Shown here: one piece after another, positions 8,526-17,425 of the stretch
How the letters are laid out: the number at the start of each line of letters is the position of its first letter
Position numbering within the stretch: position 1 is the first letter of the stretch
Source of the DNA: JAAYSA01 sp035367155
GTDB lineage: Bacteria > Bacillota_I > Bacilli_A > RFN20 > CAG-826
Assembly: GCA_035367155.1 (NCBI GenBank)
Contig: DAOSJI010000006.1
Span: forward strand, 1-56,220
Direction of reading: 5' to 3'
Length of the DNA stretch: 56,220 nucleotides
Notes under the pieces: generated by a model
What the model was told of the DNA's origin: nothing
Database searches by the model: none
The model's input: only the letters and a program-made list of their open reading frames with translations
Position numbers and translations under genes: made by a program

Positions 8526-8540
8526 CAATCACTCGTTTTT
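8514..8540. terminator. Bidirectional terminator containing both genes' TGA stops
   Basis: A perfect inverted repeat with 12-base arms (AAAAACGAGTGA, loop CAA, TCACTCGTTTTT) ends maf on the plus strand and the EIIB-like gene on the minus strand. Each arm encodes K-N-E-stop, so both proteins end KNE with TGA within the stem. Confidence 0.9.
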
Positions 8541-8894
8541 AATATTGAAATCACTCACAACTTCTTTTAATCGGTCTTCAATCAAGAGGACCATTTTTTT
8601 ACTCATTGTAATAATATTAACTACGCCTTCTTTTTTTAATTTCTCTTTGTCTACTAAACTTTGGTCAATACAAACCAATGTTAATCTAGTACCCGTTAAA
8701 GAAAGAGACTTAATATTATCTTTTCCTCCACAGACTTCATAAAAACTTGAATAATCAATTGTTTTTACTTTAGTGGTTCTTTTTTTATTTATCGCAGGGA
8801 TAATGTAAAAAAGTGCAATTATTACAGCAATTAATAAAGCAAGTGCAAGAGCAATATAAAGTGAATATGCTTTTAAAAAATCATCAAAACTCAT
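8529..8894 (-). CDS. Membrane-anchored degenerate PTS EIIB (glucose-type) domain
   Basis: 121 residues: one membrane helix (~12-33), then a glucose-family EIIB fold (GGKDNIKSLSLTGTRLTL, ending in an amphipathic helix). In active EIIB the sequence is DACATRLR with a phosphorylated Cys; here that position is Thr67, and the other two cysteines (55, 75) are elsewhere. It therefore probably cannot carry phosphate from EIIA to sugar and may be a sensor or regulator (inference). It follows nadK directly: the nadK TAG abuts the ATG, with GAGGA as ribosome site. Confidence 0.75.
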   Translation of the reverse strand: MSFDDFLKAYSLYIALALALLIAVIIALFYIIPAINKKRTTKVKTIDYSSFYEVCGGKDNIKSLSLTGTRLTLVCIDQSLVDKEKLKKEGVVNIITMSKKMVLLIEDRLKEVVSDFNIKNE

Positions 8895-9692
8895 CTATTT
8901 ATCCTCATTTTTATCTTTCATAAATGTAGAATTTAATACATCAAAATATGTATTATTTTCATGGTGAATTAATTGGAATGTTTTATCACTCAACCAAATT
9001 CTAATTGTATAATCTTCGTTCATTTCTAATGTTAAGTGATCATATCCAATAATTGTCTTTTTAGCAACGGGATCAAATTTAATAACATGATTTGGGTTTA
9101 ATATTAACGGTGAATTAATTGAGCGATAAGAGCGATTTGATAAAGCTGCTATTTCTTGTAGTTGTAATATTTCAAGTCCTCTTTCAACAAGAGCCCCACC
9201 TAAAGAACGATTATAAGCGCTGCTTCCAAGTTGAGAAGAAACATTAAGGCCATTGCCATAAAAGGCGTTAGTTAAAAAATCATCAATATAAATATTAGTT
9301 ATTAGTGTGTGGAATGGGTTTTCAATTCTTATTTCATTTACAGCAAAAATGTTCTTTTTTAATGTATTTGTTGCAATTTCAGCTTCAATTAGGCGATATT
9401 TTTTTGAATTTGCGCCATTTTTAATACGATTAATTACCTCTTCTATTTCACTTGGTTTATAATCACAGAAAAAACCCAAAGTACCAGTTCGAACACCAAT
9501 AAAATGAATAAGATCAAGTTTTTCAATATAATAGTGAATTGCTCTTAAAAGGGTACCATCGCCACCTATAAAAATTACAATATTAGGGTTCTCATCATCA
9601 ATAGTTATTTTAGATGACATTAGTTTCTTTTTAATTTCTTCGGCGATTTTTACACTTAATTCATCACCACGTACATAAACGGCTACTTTCAT
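8895..9692 (-). CDS. nadK: NAD kinase
   Basis: 265 residues, full length. It phosphorylates NAD to NADP. IFIGGDGTLLRAIHYY is the catalytic GGDG motif (~45-60), followed by GVRTGTLGFFCDY and the NE motif (AVNEIRIE), with SSAYNRSLGGALV near residue 155. A CYTH-domain gene lies divergently upstream, recalling the yjbK/nadF neighbourhood of Bacillus. It is cotranscribed with the EIIB-like gene. Confidence 0.93.
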   Translation of the reverse strand: MKVAVYVRGDELSVKIAEEIKKKLMSSKITIDDENPNIVIFIGGDGTLLRAIHYYIEKLDLIHFIGVRTGTLGFFCDYKPSEIEEVINRIKNGANSKKYRLIEAEIATNTLKKNIFAVNEIRIENPFHTLITNIYIDDFLTNAFYGNGLNVSSQLGSSAYNRSLGGALVERGLEILQLQEIAALSNRSYRSINSPLILNPNHVIKFDPVAKKTIIGYDHLTLEMNEDYTIRIWLSDKTFQLIHHENNTYFDVLNSTFMKDKNEDK

Positions 9693-9753
9693 CGCATTCT
9701 TTAATTCCTTTCTAATTTAGTGTATCATAAAAAAGAAAGGTCGTAAGATAAAC

Positions 9754-10335
9754 ATGTCAACAAATATTGAAATTGAAGCTAAAACATTAATTAGTGAAGA
9801 TGATTACCATAAAGTTATAAAAAAACTCTCTTTAGAAAATAAAGATTTTGTTACACAAACAAATCATTATTTGGAAACACCAAACAATCATTTATTAAAA
9901 CACGGAATTAGTTTACGTGTCCGTGACCTAAAAGGTTGTACTCTTACCTGTAAAATTCCTTTAGCAGAAGGTTTATTAGAAAAAAATCAATCTATTAGCA
10001 AAGATGAATTTAAATCATTTAAAAAAGATGGGCATTTTCCAGATGGAGATATCTCACTATTTTTAGAAAGTATTGGCGTTGATTTGACTAAACTAAAAAT
10101 TGTTGCTTCTTTAGAAACTAAACGATATGAATTAGACTATTTAGGTTGTAAATTAGCTGTTGATGAAAACATTTATGGTCATAATCGTTCTATTATTGAC
10201 TATGAATTAGAAATGGAAGGTTCATCAATAGATAACGCAAATAACTCCCTCGTTGCCTTTTGTAAAGATGTTGGAATTAAATATGAATTAAGCCAGCGTT
10301 CAAAACAAAAAAGAGCAATGGATGCAATGCTATAA
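9754..10335 (+). CDS. CYTH-domain triphosphate phosphatase-like protein
   Basis: 193 residues. The N-terminal NIEIEAKTLIS is the EXEXK signature of the CYTH/triphosphate tunnel fold. RVRDLKGCTLTCKIP and the later DYELEME and KRAMDAML follow the YjbK pattern. Family members bind divalent metal and hydrolyse triphosphates or adenylate nucleotides; the true substrate here is unknown. It is divergent from nadK and convergent with spx, with a shared terminator. Confidence 0.85.
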   Translation: MSTNIEIEAKTLISEDDYHKVIKKLSLENKDFVTQTNHYLETPNNHLLKHGISLRVRDLKGCTLTCKIPLAEGLLEKNQSISKDEFKSFKKDGHFPDGDISLFLESIGVDLTKLKIVASLETKRYELDYLGCKLAVDENIYGHNRSIIDYELEMEGSSIDNANNSLVAFCKDVGIKYELSQRSKQKRAMDAML

Positions 10336-10336
10336 A

Positions 10337-10360
10337 AAAACTAGCCAGTTGGCTAGTTTT
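10337..10360. terminator. Bidirectional terminator between CYTH gene and spx
   Basis: A perfect 10-base stem, AAAACTAGCC-AGTT-GGCTAGTTTT. The spx TAG stop (10353-10355) lies inside the stem. Confidence 0.88.
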
Positions 10361-10787
10361 CTATTTGTTTAATGTGCTCACAATTGAAGTAATCGGGACA
10401 ACCATGCGGGCAACAACTTTCCATCGCCAAACGTCTAGCAGGAGAAATAAAGGTCATAATTTCTTCGCTATTATACCCAACTTGAATGCGCCTATCATCG
10501 ACGATGATTGGCCTTTTTAAAACAGAAGGATTTTCTTTAATAAAAGCAATTAGTTCTTTTATTGTCATTGATTCAACATCGATATTATTGTCTTTAATTA
10601 CCTTGCTTCTAGTTGAAATAATATCATCAGTACCATTTTCCGATTTACTTAAAATATCTTTGAGTTCTTCTTCATCAAGAGTAGCTTTAAAAATATTGTG
10701 TTCCTCATAAGGAATACGTTGATCATCAAACCATTGTTTGACTTTTCTACAAGAGGAGCAACTAGGTGAAACATAAATTTTAATCAT
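10353..10787 (-). CDS. spx: Spx-family RNA polymerase regulator with Cys-rich tail
   Basis: 144 residues. Spx binds the RNA polymerase alpha C-terminal domain and senses disulphide stress. The N-terminal CSSC (Cys10, Cys13), GTDDIISTRSKV, KRPIIVDDRR and QVGYNSEEI all match Spx closely. It differs at the end: after residue ~120 it has Cys125, Cys126, His128, Cys130, Cys136 and His138, a possible metal or second thiol site that Bacillus subtilis Spx lacks. Ribosome site GAGGT. Its upstream gap is shared with trpS. Confidence 0.9.
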   Translation of the reverse strand: MIKIYVSPSCSSCRKVKQWFDDQRIPYEEHNIFKATLDEEELKDILSKSENGTDDIISTRSKVIKDNNIDVESMTIKELIAFIKENPSVLKRPIIVDDRRIQVGYNSEEIMTFISPARRLAMESCCPHGCPDYFNCEHIKQIEN

Positions 10788-10924
10788 AATTACCTCGATA
10801 TTATTTTACCCTATTTTATATTGATACACAATGCACGGAATTCAAATTTTATACATTTTTAATGTTAATATTGCTAAAATGGCTCCTTTTTAAAATAACT
10901 TAATATTTTGTGTTTTTTCAATAG

Positions 10925-10972
10925 TTATTACTTGTAATAAAAATTGACTATAAAGTGGCAGTTTATTATAAT
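10925..10972 (+). promoter_or_regulatory. trpS promoter with adjacent inverted repeat
   Basis: TTGACT (10944-10949), a 17-base spacer, and TATAAT (10967-10972) form a near-consensus promoter. Directly upstream, at 10925-10940, is a perfect inverted repeat, TTATTAC-TT-GTAATAA, a candidate operator. No T-box leader is visible between promoter and start. Confidence 0.75.
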
Positions 10973-10999
10973 TTAAATTACGAGATTAAGGAGGATTTT

Positions 11000-11974
11000 A
11001 TGCGTGTCTTAAGTGGAATTAAACCAACCGGTCGTCTTACTTTAGGAAACTATATTGGTTCATTACGTAATTTTAAGGCTTTCCAAAATGAAAACGAAGT
11101 TTTTATATTTATCGCTGATCTACATGCTTTAACATTACCAATTGAACCTGATTTTTTACGTTCCAACACTCGAGATCTCGTAGCCTTTTATTTAGCTGCC
11201 GGTTTAGATCCCAAAAAATGTGTAATTTTTAAGCAATCAAGCGTTAGTGCTCACGCTGAACTAAATGCCATCTTACAAAATTTTCTTTACATGGGTGAAT
11301 TATCAAGAATGACACAATTTAAAGATCAAAGTTTAAAAATGGATCAAAATGCAATTGGTTTGGGTCTTTTCGCTTATCCTGTTTTAATGGCTAGCGATAT
11401 AGTTCTCTATGATTCAAAGGTTGTTCCCGTTGGCGAAGATCAAATTCAACATGTTGAAATAACTCGTGACTTAGTAAATCGCTTTAATAATAGATACGGC
11501 AAAATTCTAGTTATGCCTGAAGCTAAAGTTACAAAAGTTGGCGCACGAATCATGTCTTTAAGTGATCCAACAGTGAAAATGTCAAAAAGTAATGAAAAAG
11601 GCGATGTTTATTTAAATGATTCTCCCTCTGTTATTAGAAAAAAAATCATGTCAGCTGTTACAGATTCAGGTAATGAAGTAAAATTTGACCCTGAAAACAA
11701 ACCTGGCATTTCCAATCTTTTAACTATTTATGCAGCCATGAAAAACATATCAATTATAGAAGCTGAATCTCATTTTAAGGAATCTCGTTATGGGGATTTT
11801 AAAAAAGCTGTCGCAGAAGCTGTTCTTGAAGAAATAGTACCATTCCAAGAAAGATATAAATCAATTTTAAATTCTTCTTTAGTTGAAGAAGTTTTAGAAG
11901 ATGGTGCAATTCGTGCTTCTAAAGTTGCCAATATTACATTAAATCGTGTTAAAAAAACAGTTGGATTATTATAA
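11000..11974 (+). CDS. trpS: Tryptophanyl-tRNA synthetase
   Basis: 324 residues starting MRVLSGIKPTGRLTLGNYIG. A frame from GTG 10955 would begin inside the promoter, so the ATG at 11000 with AAGGAGGA is used. The HIGH-like TLGNYIG, the adenylate-binding GEDQIQHVEITRD and the KMSKS motif (KMSKSN) are intact. It charges tRNA-Trp, and is of interest here because of the UGA question; the sequence alone gives no sign of altered tRNA recognition. Confidence 0.95.
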   Translation: MRVLSGIKPTGRLTLGNYIGSLRNFKAFQNENEVFIFIADLHALTLPIEPDFLRSNTRDLVAFYLAAGLDPKKCVIFKQSSVSAHAELNAILQNFLYMGELSRMTQFKDQSLKMDQNAIGLGLFAYPVLMASDIVLYDSKVVPVGEDQIQHVEITRDLVNRFNNRYGKILVMPEAKVTKVGARIMSLSDPTVKMSKSNEKGDVYLNDSPSVIRKKIMSAVTDSGNEVKFDPENKPGISNLLTIYAAMKNISIIEAESHFKESRYGDFKKAVAEAVLEEIVPFQERYKSILNSSLVEEVLEDGAIRASKVANITLNRVKKTVGLL

Positions 11975-12789
11975 TGAATAGCAAAAAATATATTATTGCC
12001 ATCGATATGGATGGTACTCTTCTTACTGATTCAAAAAAAATCACACCTAAAACGGTTGATTTTTTAAAGAAGTTAAATAACGAAGGCCATTGTATCGTTA
12101 TTGCTAGTGGTCGACCACTGCGTGCCTGTATTAAATATCAAGAACAATTAGAAGTAAAAGCACCTATTATTTGTTACAACGGTGCCCTTGTAATAGATCC
12201 TCACAACAATCAAATTAAAAAGCGCATTGTAACTCTTAACCGGAAATATGTTAGTCAAATCATCGATCAAATCGGTCTTGATAAACTAGATAACATGATG
12301 TTAGAAACAGAAAATCACATTTATTTACTTAAAAGAGATGACCAATTAAATGTATTCTTTTGGAATCAAGGTTTAGATGTAATTTATGGTGAGCCTTGTG
12401 AACATCTAAATGAAGATTCAATGACTCTTATTTTCAAATTGAAGGAAAGAAACCCTGAATTTGATGACTTTATAGTTAAAACCGTTGAACAATATCCCAA
12501 TTTCAATCTACGGTTTTGGGATGATAGTTCTTACTGCGAAGCTTTTTTAACAAACGGAACAAAAAAATATGCTTTTAAATATTTAGCAGAGCAATTGGGT
12601 TTTGATCATAATCAAACAATCGCTATTGGAGATGCCGAAAATGATATAGGCATGATTGAATGGGCTCGCTATGGTATTGCAATGAGTAATAGTGTAGAAA
12701 TAATTAAAAATGCCGCCACTCATATTACCAAAGATGATAATAATAATGACGGCATTATCGAAGTACTAAAAGAAATTATTTATCAATAA
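11974..12789 (+). CDS. Cof-type HAD hydrolase
   Basis: 271 residues. The HAD motif I DMDGTLL (residues 11-17), motif II ASGRP and motif IV GDAENDIGMI define a Cof/YidA-type sugar-phosphate or FMN phosphatase with a type IIB cap. It overlaps the trpS stop (TAATG) and is likely cotranscribed. Its last 14 bases overlap the end of the convergent phosphoglucomutase gene. The substrate is not predictable. Confidence 0.88.
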   Translation: MNSKKYIIAIDMDGTLLTDSKKITPKTVDFLKKLNNEGHCIVIASGRPLRACIKYQEQLEVKAPIICYNGALVIDPHNNQIKKRIVTLNRKYVSQIIDQIGLDKLDNMMLETENHIYLLKRDDQLNVFFWNQGLDVIYGEPCEHLNEDSMTLIFKLKERNPEFDDFIVKTVEQYPNFNLRFWDDSSYCEAFLTNGTKKYAFKYLAEQLGFDHNQTIAIGDAENDIGMIEWARYGIAMSNSVEIIKNAATHITKDDNNNDGIIEVLKEIIYQ

Positions 12790-14476
12790 TACTTAGCATA
12801 GACAAATGATATTCATTAGCGGTTTTAACCGCTTTTTCTTTTGAAACTAAGCTCTTGACTCCATAATAAAATTTACACTTTGGTTCAGTCCCACTAGGTC
12901 TAATTGTAACGGTGTTTTCATTTTCTAAATAAAATTTAATCACATCGCTTTGTGGAAGTTTAATTTTTTCATCCCCTTTTATAGATTGACGAATTCTTGT
13001 TAAATAATCTTCAATAGTAATAACTTTTTGATCCGCGATTTTTTTTGGAGGTGTAGCACGTATCTTTGAAAGCATTTCTTCCATTTCTAATGCACCTTTT
13101 GCACCTTCAAAAGTTATTGATTTAGTTATATCAGAATAATATCCATGTTTACTACACAAAACATCATAAGCTTGATCTAATGTCATGTCTTTTTTCTTAT
13201 AATAATTCGCCATCTCTAGATACATAACTAATGCTTGAAGAGCATCTTTATCACGAACAAAAGGTTTAATTAAGCAACCATAACTTTCTTCATATCCAAA
13301 TTCAAAATGCGCATCCCCACTAACTTCATCTAATGAATATTCATGACCTATAAACTTAAAACCGGTTAAAAACAACTTAACATTAATTCCATAACTTTTA
13401 GCAACATCTACACCTAGTTTTGAAGTAACAATTGTGGTATAAAGCGTACTGTTTTTGCGTAAAAGACCGCGTTTTTGCCGTTCGCTTAATAAATAATCAA
13501 GCAATAATGTGCCAGAATCATTTCCTGTAAATAAATCGTACTTGCCAAATCTATTTCGATATCCAACACCTACTCTATCAGCATCTGGATCAGTAACAAC
13601 TATTAAATCAGCTTCTACATCTTCCGCTATAATAAGTGCTTGCTCATAGGCAGCAGGGTCTTCTGGGTTCGGACTTTTTGTATTATCAAAACCAGGTAGC
13701 GGATCAAGTTGACTAGATACAGGATAAACAGCATAACCTAATTCATTTAATAACCTCATCCCTAACATTGAGCCTGTACCATGTTGAGGAGAAAAAACAA
13801 CTTTAAAGTCATCTTTCCTTAATTCATTGTTTATTTGAATACTTTTTACAGCTTCTATATATTTATCATCAAAACTCAATGGAATTTCATGAGTGATACC
13901 ATTTTTTTTACAAACGGGTGTTTTAAGATTTAAAAAATCTGGTAATTTATTAATTTGTTCTAACAATCCATCAATCTTTTCAGGAATTAACTGACACCCA
14001 TCCTCATCATATACTTTGTAACCATTATATTCTTTTGGATTATGAGAAGCAGTTATTACAATTCCCCCAATACAATTTAGTTCTCTGACTGCGTAACTTA
14101 GTTGTGGAGTTGGGCGTAAAGAATTAAAAACATAAGCATCAAATCCCATTTTATTTAATGTATTAGCTATATCCATCGTAAATTCTCGCGACATATATCT
14201 ATTATCGTGAGCAATAGCAACACCTCTTTTTTTAGCGTTCTTACAAATTGTGCTTAAATAATTAGCGAATCCTATTGTAGCTCTTCTAACTGTAAAAATA
14301 TTAAGGCGATTAGTACCTGCGCCTAATAATCCTCTCATTCCAGCGGTGCCAAACTCAACATCTTTAAAGAAAGCATTTTCTATATCTTCTTTACTCATTA
14401 ACTTAAGTTCATTTTTTAGATAGTCCGGCATTTCTGGATGATTGAGCCAAGAATAATATTTTTCACTAATTTTCAT
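12776..14476 (-). CDS. pgcA: Phosphoglucomutase/phosphomannomutase
   Basis: 566 residues from ATG 14476 (MKISEKYYSWL), which has GAGGT upstream; an ATG at 14503 would overlap the previous gene. It interconverts glucose-1- and glucose-6-phosphate. FGTAGMRG (~42-49), the phosphoserine loop TASHNP with Ser144, the metal loop DPDADR (~305) and the C-terminal RPSGTEPK are intact. It links starch breakdown to glycolysis and cell-wall precursors. Size and motifs fit Bacillus PgcA. Confidence 0.92.
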   Translation of the reverse strand: MKISEKYYSWLNHPEMPDYLKNELKLMSKEDIENAFFKDVEFGTAGMRGLLGAGTNRLNIFTVRRATIGFANYLSTICKNAKKRGVAIAHDNRYMSREFTMDIANTLNKMGFDAYVFNSLRPTPQLSYAVRELNCIGGIVITASHNPKEYNGYKVYDEDGCQLIPEKIDGLLEQINKLPDFLNLKTPVCKKNGITHEIPLSFDDKYIEAVKSIQINNELRKDDFKVVFSPQHGTGSMLGMRLLNELGYAVYPVSSQLDPLPGFDNTKSPNPEDPAAYEQALIIAEDVEADLIVVTDPDADRVGVGYRNRFGKYDLFTGNDSGTLLLDYLLSERQKRGLLRKNSTLYTTIVTSKLGVDVAKSYGINVKLFLTGFKFIGHEYSLDEVSGDAHFEFGYEESYGCLIKPFVRDKDALQALVMYLEMANYYKKKDMTLDQAYDVLCSKHGYYSDITKSITFEGAKGALEMEEMLSKIRATPPKKIADQKVITIEDYLTRIRQSIKGDEKIKLPQSDVIKFYLENENTVTIRPSGTEPKCKFYYGVKSLVSKEKAVKTANEYHLSMLSIIDK

Positions 14477-14486
14477 AAAATAACCT

Positions 14487-15455
14487 CTATCTAATTTTTT
14501 CAATGATTTCTTTCATATCATCAGGTAATTCTGCTATAAATGTTTTCTTATTCAAATATGAAAATGGATGCGGAAGTTTTTTAAATTTAAGCTCACCTGC
14601 ATGAAGACATAAACGAAAAACATTTAAGTATTCATTAAGAGTTCTATCACCATATTTAAGATCACCAAGTAATGGATGATTAATAGCAGAAAAATGTGCT
14701 CTTATTTGATTAAATCGACCAGTAATAAGATGAATTTCTACAAACGTAATGTTTTTAAAATATTTGATCGCCTTATATTTAGTAATTGCTTCTTTCATTC
14801 GGTCGCTCTCTTCGTTGTCATTTTTCTTTACAAATGAAATAAATGTTTCCTCATCTTTTTCAAGCTCAAATTTAATTTCGCCTTCTTTTTGCAATTTTCC
14901 CGAGCATAATGCATAGTATTTTCTTACTACTTCATCTCGTTTAACAAGAGCATCACTCAACACTTGAGCAATTTCTAAAGTTTTAGCAAAGATTATTAAA
15001 CCAGTCGTTTCTTGATCTAAACGATGAACGGGCGAAGGAATAAATCCTCGGTTACTAGGATCAAATTCGCCTTTACTTTCTAAATATGTTAGTACTTCAT
15101 TCGTTAATGTTTTAACTCTTTCAAGACGAGTACTATGAACTAGTAATCCTCTCGGTTTATCTAATACTAAAATAGCATCATCTTCATAAATGATTTCAGC
15201 AGTCATGGGTATACGTTCAAATACATAAATAGTCGAAAAATCTTTAAGTTGTTGATCAGTTAGAAAAATGCTTAATTCATCACCTTCAACAAGGATAGAT
15301 TGAGGAAGGGCAGTAAAATCATTAATTTTAATATCTTTGCGCCTAAATTGACGATATATAAAGCTTCTTGGAGCACGACTTAAAACTTTTTGTATATATT
15401 TATCTGCTCTTTGATTAGCATCAACTTTCGTTATTTTATAAATTTTCTTTACCAT
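14487..15455 (-). CDS. RluA-family pseudouridine synthase
   Basis: 322 residues. An N-terminal S4 RNA-binding domain (~10-65) precedes the catalytic domain with HRLDQETTGLIIFAK (catalytic Asp near 145), then TGRFNQIRAHF near 245. It isomerises uridine in rRNA or tRNA; the choice among RluC/RluD types is not certain. Start supported by AAGGTC. It is cotranscribed with pgcA 10 bases downstream. Confidence 0.88.
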   Translation of the reverse strand: MVKKIYKITKVDANQRADKYIQKVLSRAPRSFIYRQFRRKDIKINDFTALPQSILVEGDELSIFLTDQQLKDFSTIYVFERIPMTAEIIYEDDAILVLDKPRGLLVHSTRLERVKTLTNEVLTYLESKGEFDPSNRGFIPSPVHRLDQETTGLIIFAKTLEIAQVLSDALVKRDEVVRKYYALCSGKLQKEGEIKFELEKDEETFISFVKKNDNEESDRMKEAITKYKAIKYFKNITFVEIHLITGRFNQIRAHFSAINHPLLGDLKYGDRTLNEYLNVFRLCLHAGELKFKKLPHPFSYLNKKTFIAELPDDMKEIIEKIR

Positions 15456-15499
15456 GACCTTATTTTACCACATTTATATTCGTAATTTATGATTTATTA

Positions 15500-15527
15500 A
15501 TGACAAAATACACTTTAATGATATAAT
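15500..15527 (+). promoter_or_regulatory. Promoter of tRNA-Ser(GGA)
   Basis: ATGACA (15500-15505), a 16-base spacer and a consensus TATAAT (15522-15527), 12 bases before the mature tRNA 5' end. Confidence 0.65.
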
Positions 15528-15539
15528 GTTTCTTGCGAC

Positions 15540-15630
15540 GGAGAAATACCCAAGCGGCTGAAGGGGCGGGCTTGGAAAGCTCGTAGGCCTGTAACAGGGC
15601 GCGAGGGTTCAAATCCCTCTTTCTCCGCCA
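15540..15630 (+). tRNA. tRNA-Ser (anticodon GGA)
   Basis: Type II tRNA with a long variable arm. Acceptor GGAGAAA pairs with TTTCTCC, discriminator G, encoded CCA. Anticodon stem CGGGC/GCTCG with loop TTGGAAA gives GGA (reads UCC/UCU). T-arm GAGGGTTCAAATCCCTC. A terminator follows at once. Confidence 0.95.
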
Positions 15631-15634
15631 TAAA

Positions 15635-15659
15635 AAAACTCGCTAACCAGCGAGTTTTT
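15635..15659. terminator. Terminator after tRNA-Ser(GGA)
   Basis: Stem AAAACTCGCT-AACC-AGCGAGTTTT followed by T residues. It can also end the convergent membrane-protein gene. Confidence 0.88.
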
Positions 15660-15674
15660 ATTATTAAATATAAT

Positions 15675-16250
15675 TTATTTATTCTTTAATTGACAGAGCC
15701 AACCGGTATGAATGTATGAAATTACACCCATAGTTATTAATGCTGCAAAAATACCAATAAATTGTAAGGCTGTTACTGCATTTCCATCAACAAGTTTCAT
15801 AATCCAAGAAATGAACAATAATAAAGCGGTCGAACCAAATAAGATAACCTCCAATATAATTCCAGTTTTACTAATAGGTCTGACTCCAGCAATTCTTAAG
15901 ATAAAGAATATTAAATGAGTAATAACAGCACCTAGAATAAATATGTCATTTATCAGCAATAAAATCGCTGGGGCACGGTCTACTCCATCAAAGCCACTAA
16001 CTGCATCAAGCCATTCAATCATTTGAATTGCATTATAAAATGCGTATGTTAAGAATGTAAATAGAACTAAAACTAGTACTGCAGGTAAGCCTAAGAATTC
16101 TTTAAAAGTCATTCTTTTTCCTTTTGGTTTTGGCGTTTTTTCAACCTTTGGTTCTTCTACAGGTTCAGATTTTGGTTCTTCTTTAACTGCTTTTTCAGGT
16201 TTTTCTTCGACATTTTCACTGTCAACAATTTTCTTTTCTTCGTTTTCCAT
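15675..16250 (-). CDS. Unknown four-helix membrane protein with charged N-terminus
   Basis: 191 residues. The first ~45 are Glu/Lys/Pro rich (KPEKAVKEEPKSEPVEEPKV), probably disordered and cytoplasmic. Four hydrophobic helices follow (~52-75, 92-115, 127-148, 160-182). I recognise no family. AAGGAG supports the start. It is downstream of the YitT gene, with ~27 bases between, and probably cotranscribed. Confidence 0.6.
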   Translation of the reverse strand: MENEEKKIVDSENVEEKPEKAVKEEPKSEPVEEPKVEKTPKPKGKRMTFKEFLGLPAVLVLVLFTFLTYAFYNAIQMIEWLDAVSGFDGVDRAPAILLLINDIFILGAVITHLIFFILRIAGVRPISKTGIILEVILFGSTALLLFISWIMKLVDGNAVTALQFIGIFAALITMGVISYIHTGWLCQLKNK

Positions 16251-16277
16251 TTTTAATCTCCTTATCTAAATTATAAC

Positions 16278-17267
16278 CTACTTAATAGGGGGAATAAAGA
16301 ATTTTCCATGTATCTGTCTAACATCAATAACATTTATGAAAGCCTTAGGATCAAGTTCACGAATAAGAGTGACAGCATCATTAACTTCATTACTTGATAC
16401 TGTCATGTAAATAATCGTTTTTGCCTCACTACTATAGACGCCTATTCCGCCTACCGTAGTTGCTCCATGTGGAAAATTATTAATAAGTGCTTTGGCTAGT
16501 TCTTCATTGCTAGTAAATATTTGTAATTGTGTTTTTTTGTTACGAATATGAATTGCATCTATGACGATTGAACTCATTACTAAGTATAAAACAGAATATA
16601 TAACTGCCGTAAGAGCATTTGAACTCGGATTTTCATCAAACAAATTAAGAATAAAAAAGATAATAAGAACAACACCATTTAAAATAACAGAGTATTTACC
16701 AACATCTGTACTTTTTTTATTCGCGAAATAATAGGAAACAATGTCCATTCCGCCTCGCGAAACATTAGATTTTAGCGCAATTGCCCCTGCAAAACCCGCC
16801 AAAATGCCGGCGAATAATGTTCTTGTTAGTTGAGAATCTATTATAACTGCCTTTTCCCATGAAACTGGAATAATTGAAATAAATAGTGATGTTAGAAAAA
16901 CATTCATTACCGAAAAAAACGTAAAACGTCGTCCAATTTTAAACCAACCTAGTAACATAACAGGAATATTAAGCGAAAAATATAAAATGGATTGAAGTAA
17001 ACTTCGATTTACATTTTGGACTTTTAAAATATCCGCTACAAATTTGACTATGTTTTGAGCTAATCCACTTACTCCTCCTGTAACAAAATATATCTGACCT
17101 TCTGGTAATTCAGCAGGAGCAACAAATAGTCTAAAACTAAGACCGACCATAAATGCACTAATCACACACATAAAGAATGAATAGGCATATTGAGCTGCAA
17201 TTGAGAGCTTGGGTCTTTCCTTTAAGTATGCTTTAATTTCTCTAATAATATTTCTTTTCTTTTTCAT
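16278..17267 (-). CDS. YitT-family membrane protein (DUF161 plus DUF2179)
   Basis: About 329 residues from ATG 17267 (MKKKRNIIREI); a longer frame to 17327 runs over the promoter. Five or more membrane helices include ILAGFAGAIALKSNVSRGGM-type DUF161 segments. A cytoplasmic C-terminal domain (TSNEELAKALINNFPHGATT, then RELDPKAFINVIDVRQIHG) matches DUF2179. Transport function is proposed for the family but not settled. A TATAAT lies at 17286-17291 on the minus strand, giving a leader of only ~12 bases. Confidence 0.85.
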   Translation of the reverse strand: MKKKRNIIREIKAYLKERPKLSIAAQYAYSFFMCVISAFMVGLSFRLFVAPAELPEGQIYFVTGGVSGLAQNIVKFVADILKVQNVNRSLLQSILYFSLNIPVMLLGWFKIGRRFTFFSVMNVFLTSLFISIIPVSWEKAVIIDSQLTRTLFAGILAGFAGAIALKSNVSRGGMDIVSYYFANKKSTDVGKYSVILNGVVLIIFFILNLFDENPSSNALTAVIYSVLYLVMSSIVIDAIHIRNKKTQLQIFTSNEELAKALINNFPHGATTVGGIGVYSSEAKTIIYMTVSSNEVNDAVTLIRELDPKAFINVIDVRQIHGKFFIPPIK

Positions 17268-17425
17268 TAATATGTACCGATATTGATTATAATAAGAAAC
17301 TATGTTTCTTGCAATGAATAAAACCACTTTATGATATATGAGTAATTTTTATAGTTTTCTTTGTTGAATTCGCACGCGTACGGTGATATTATTATAGTGC
17401 TATATTTTATATAGGAGGACTCAGT

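Noticed and set aside
10955..10999. Longer trpS from GTG 10955
   Set aside because: That start lies in the promoter spacer, and the extra residues do not resemble TrpS.
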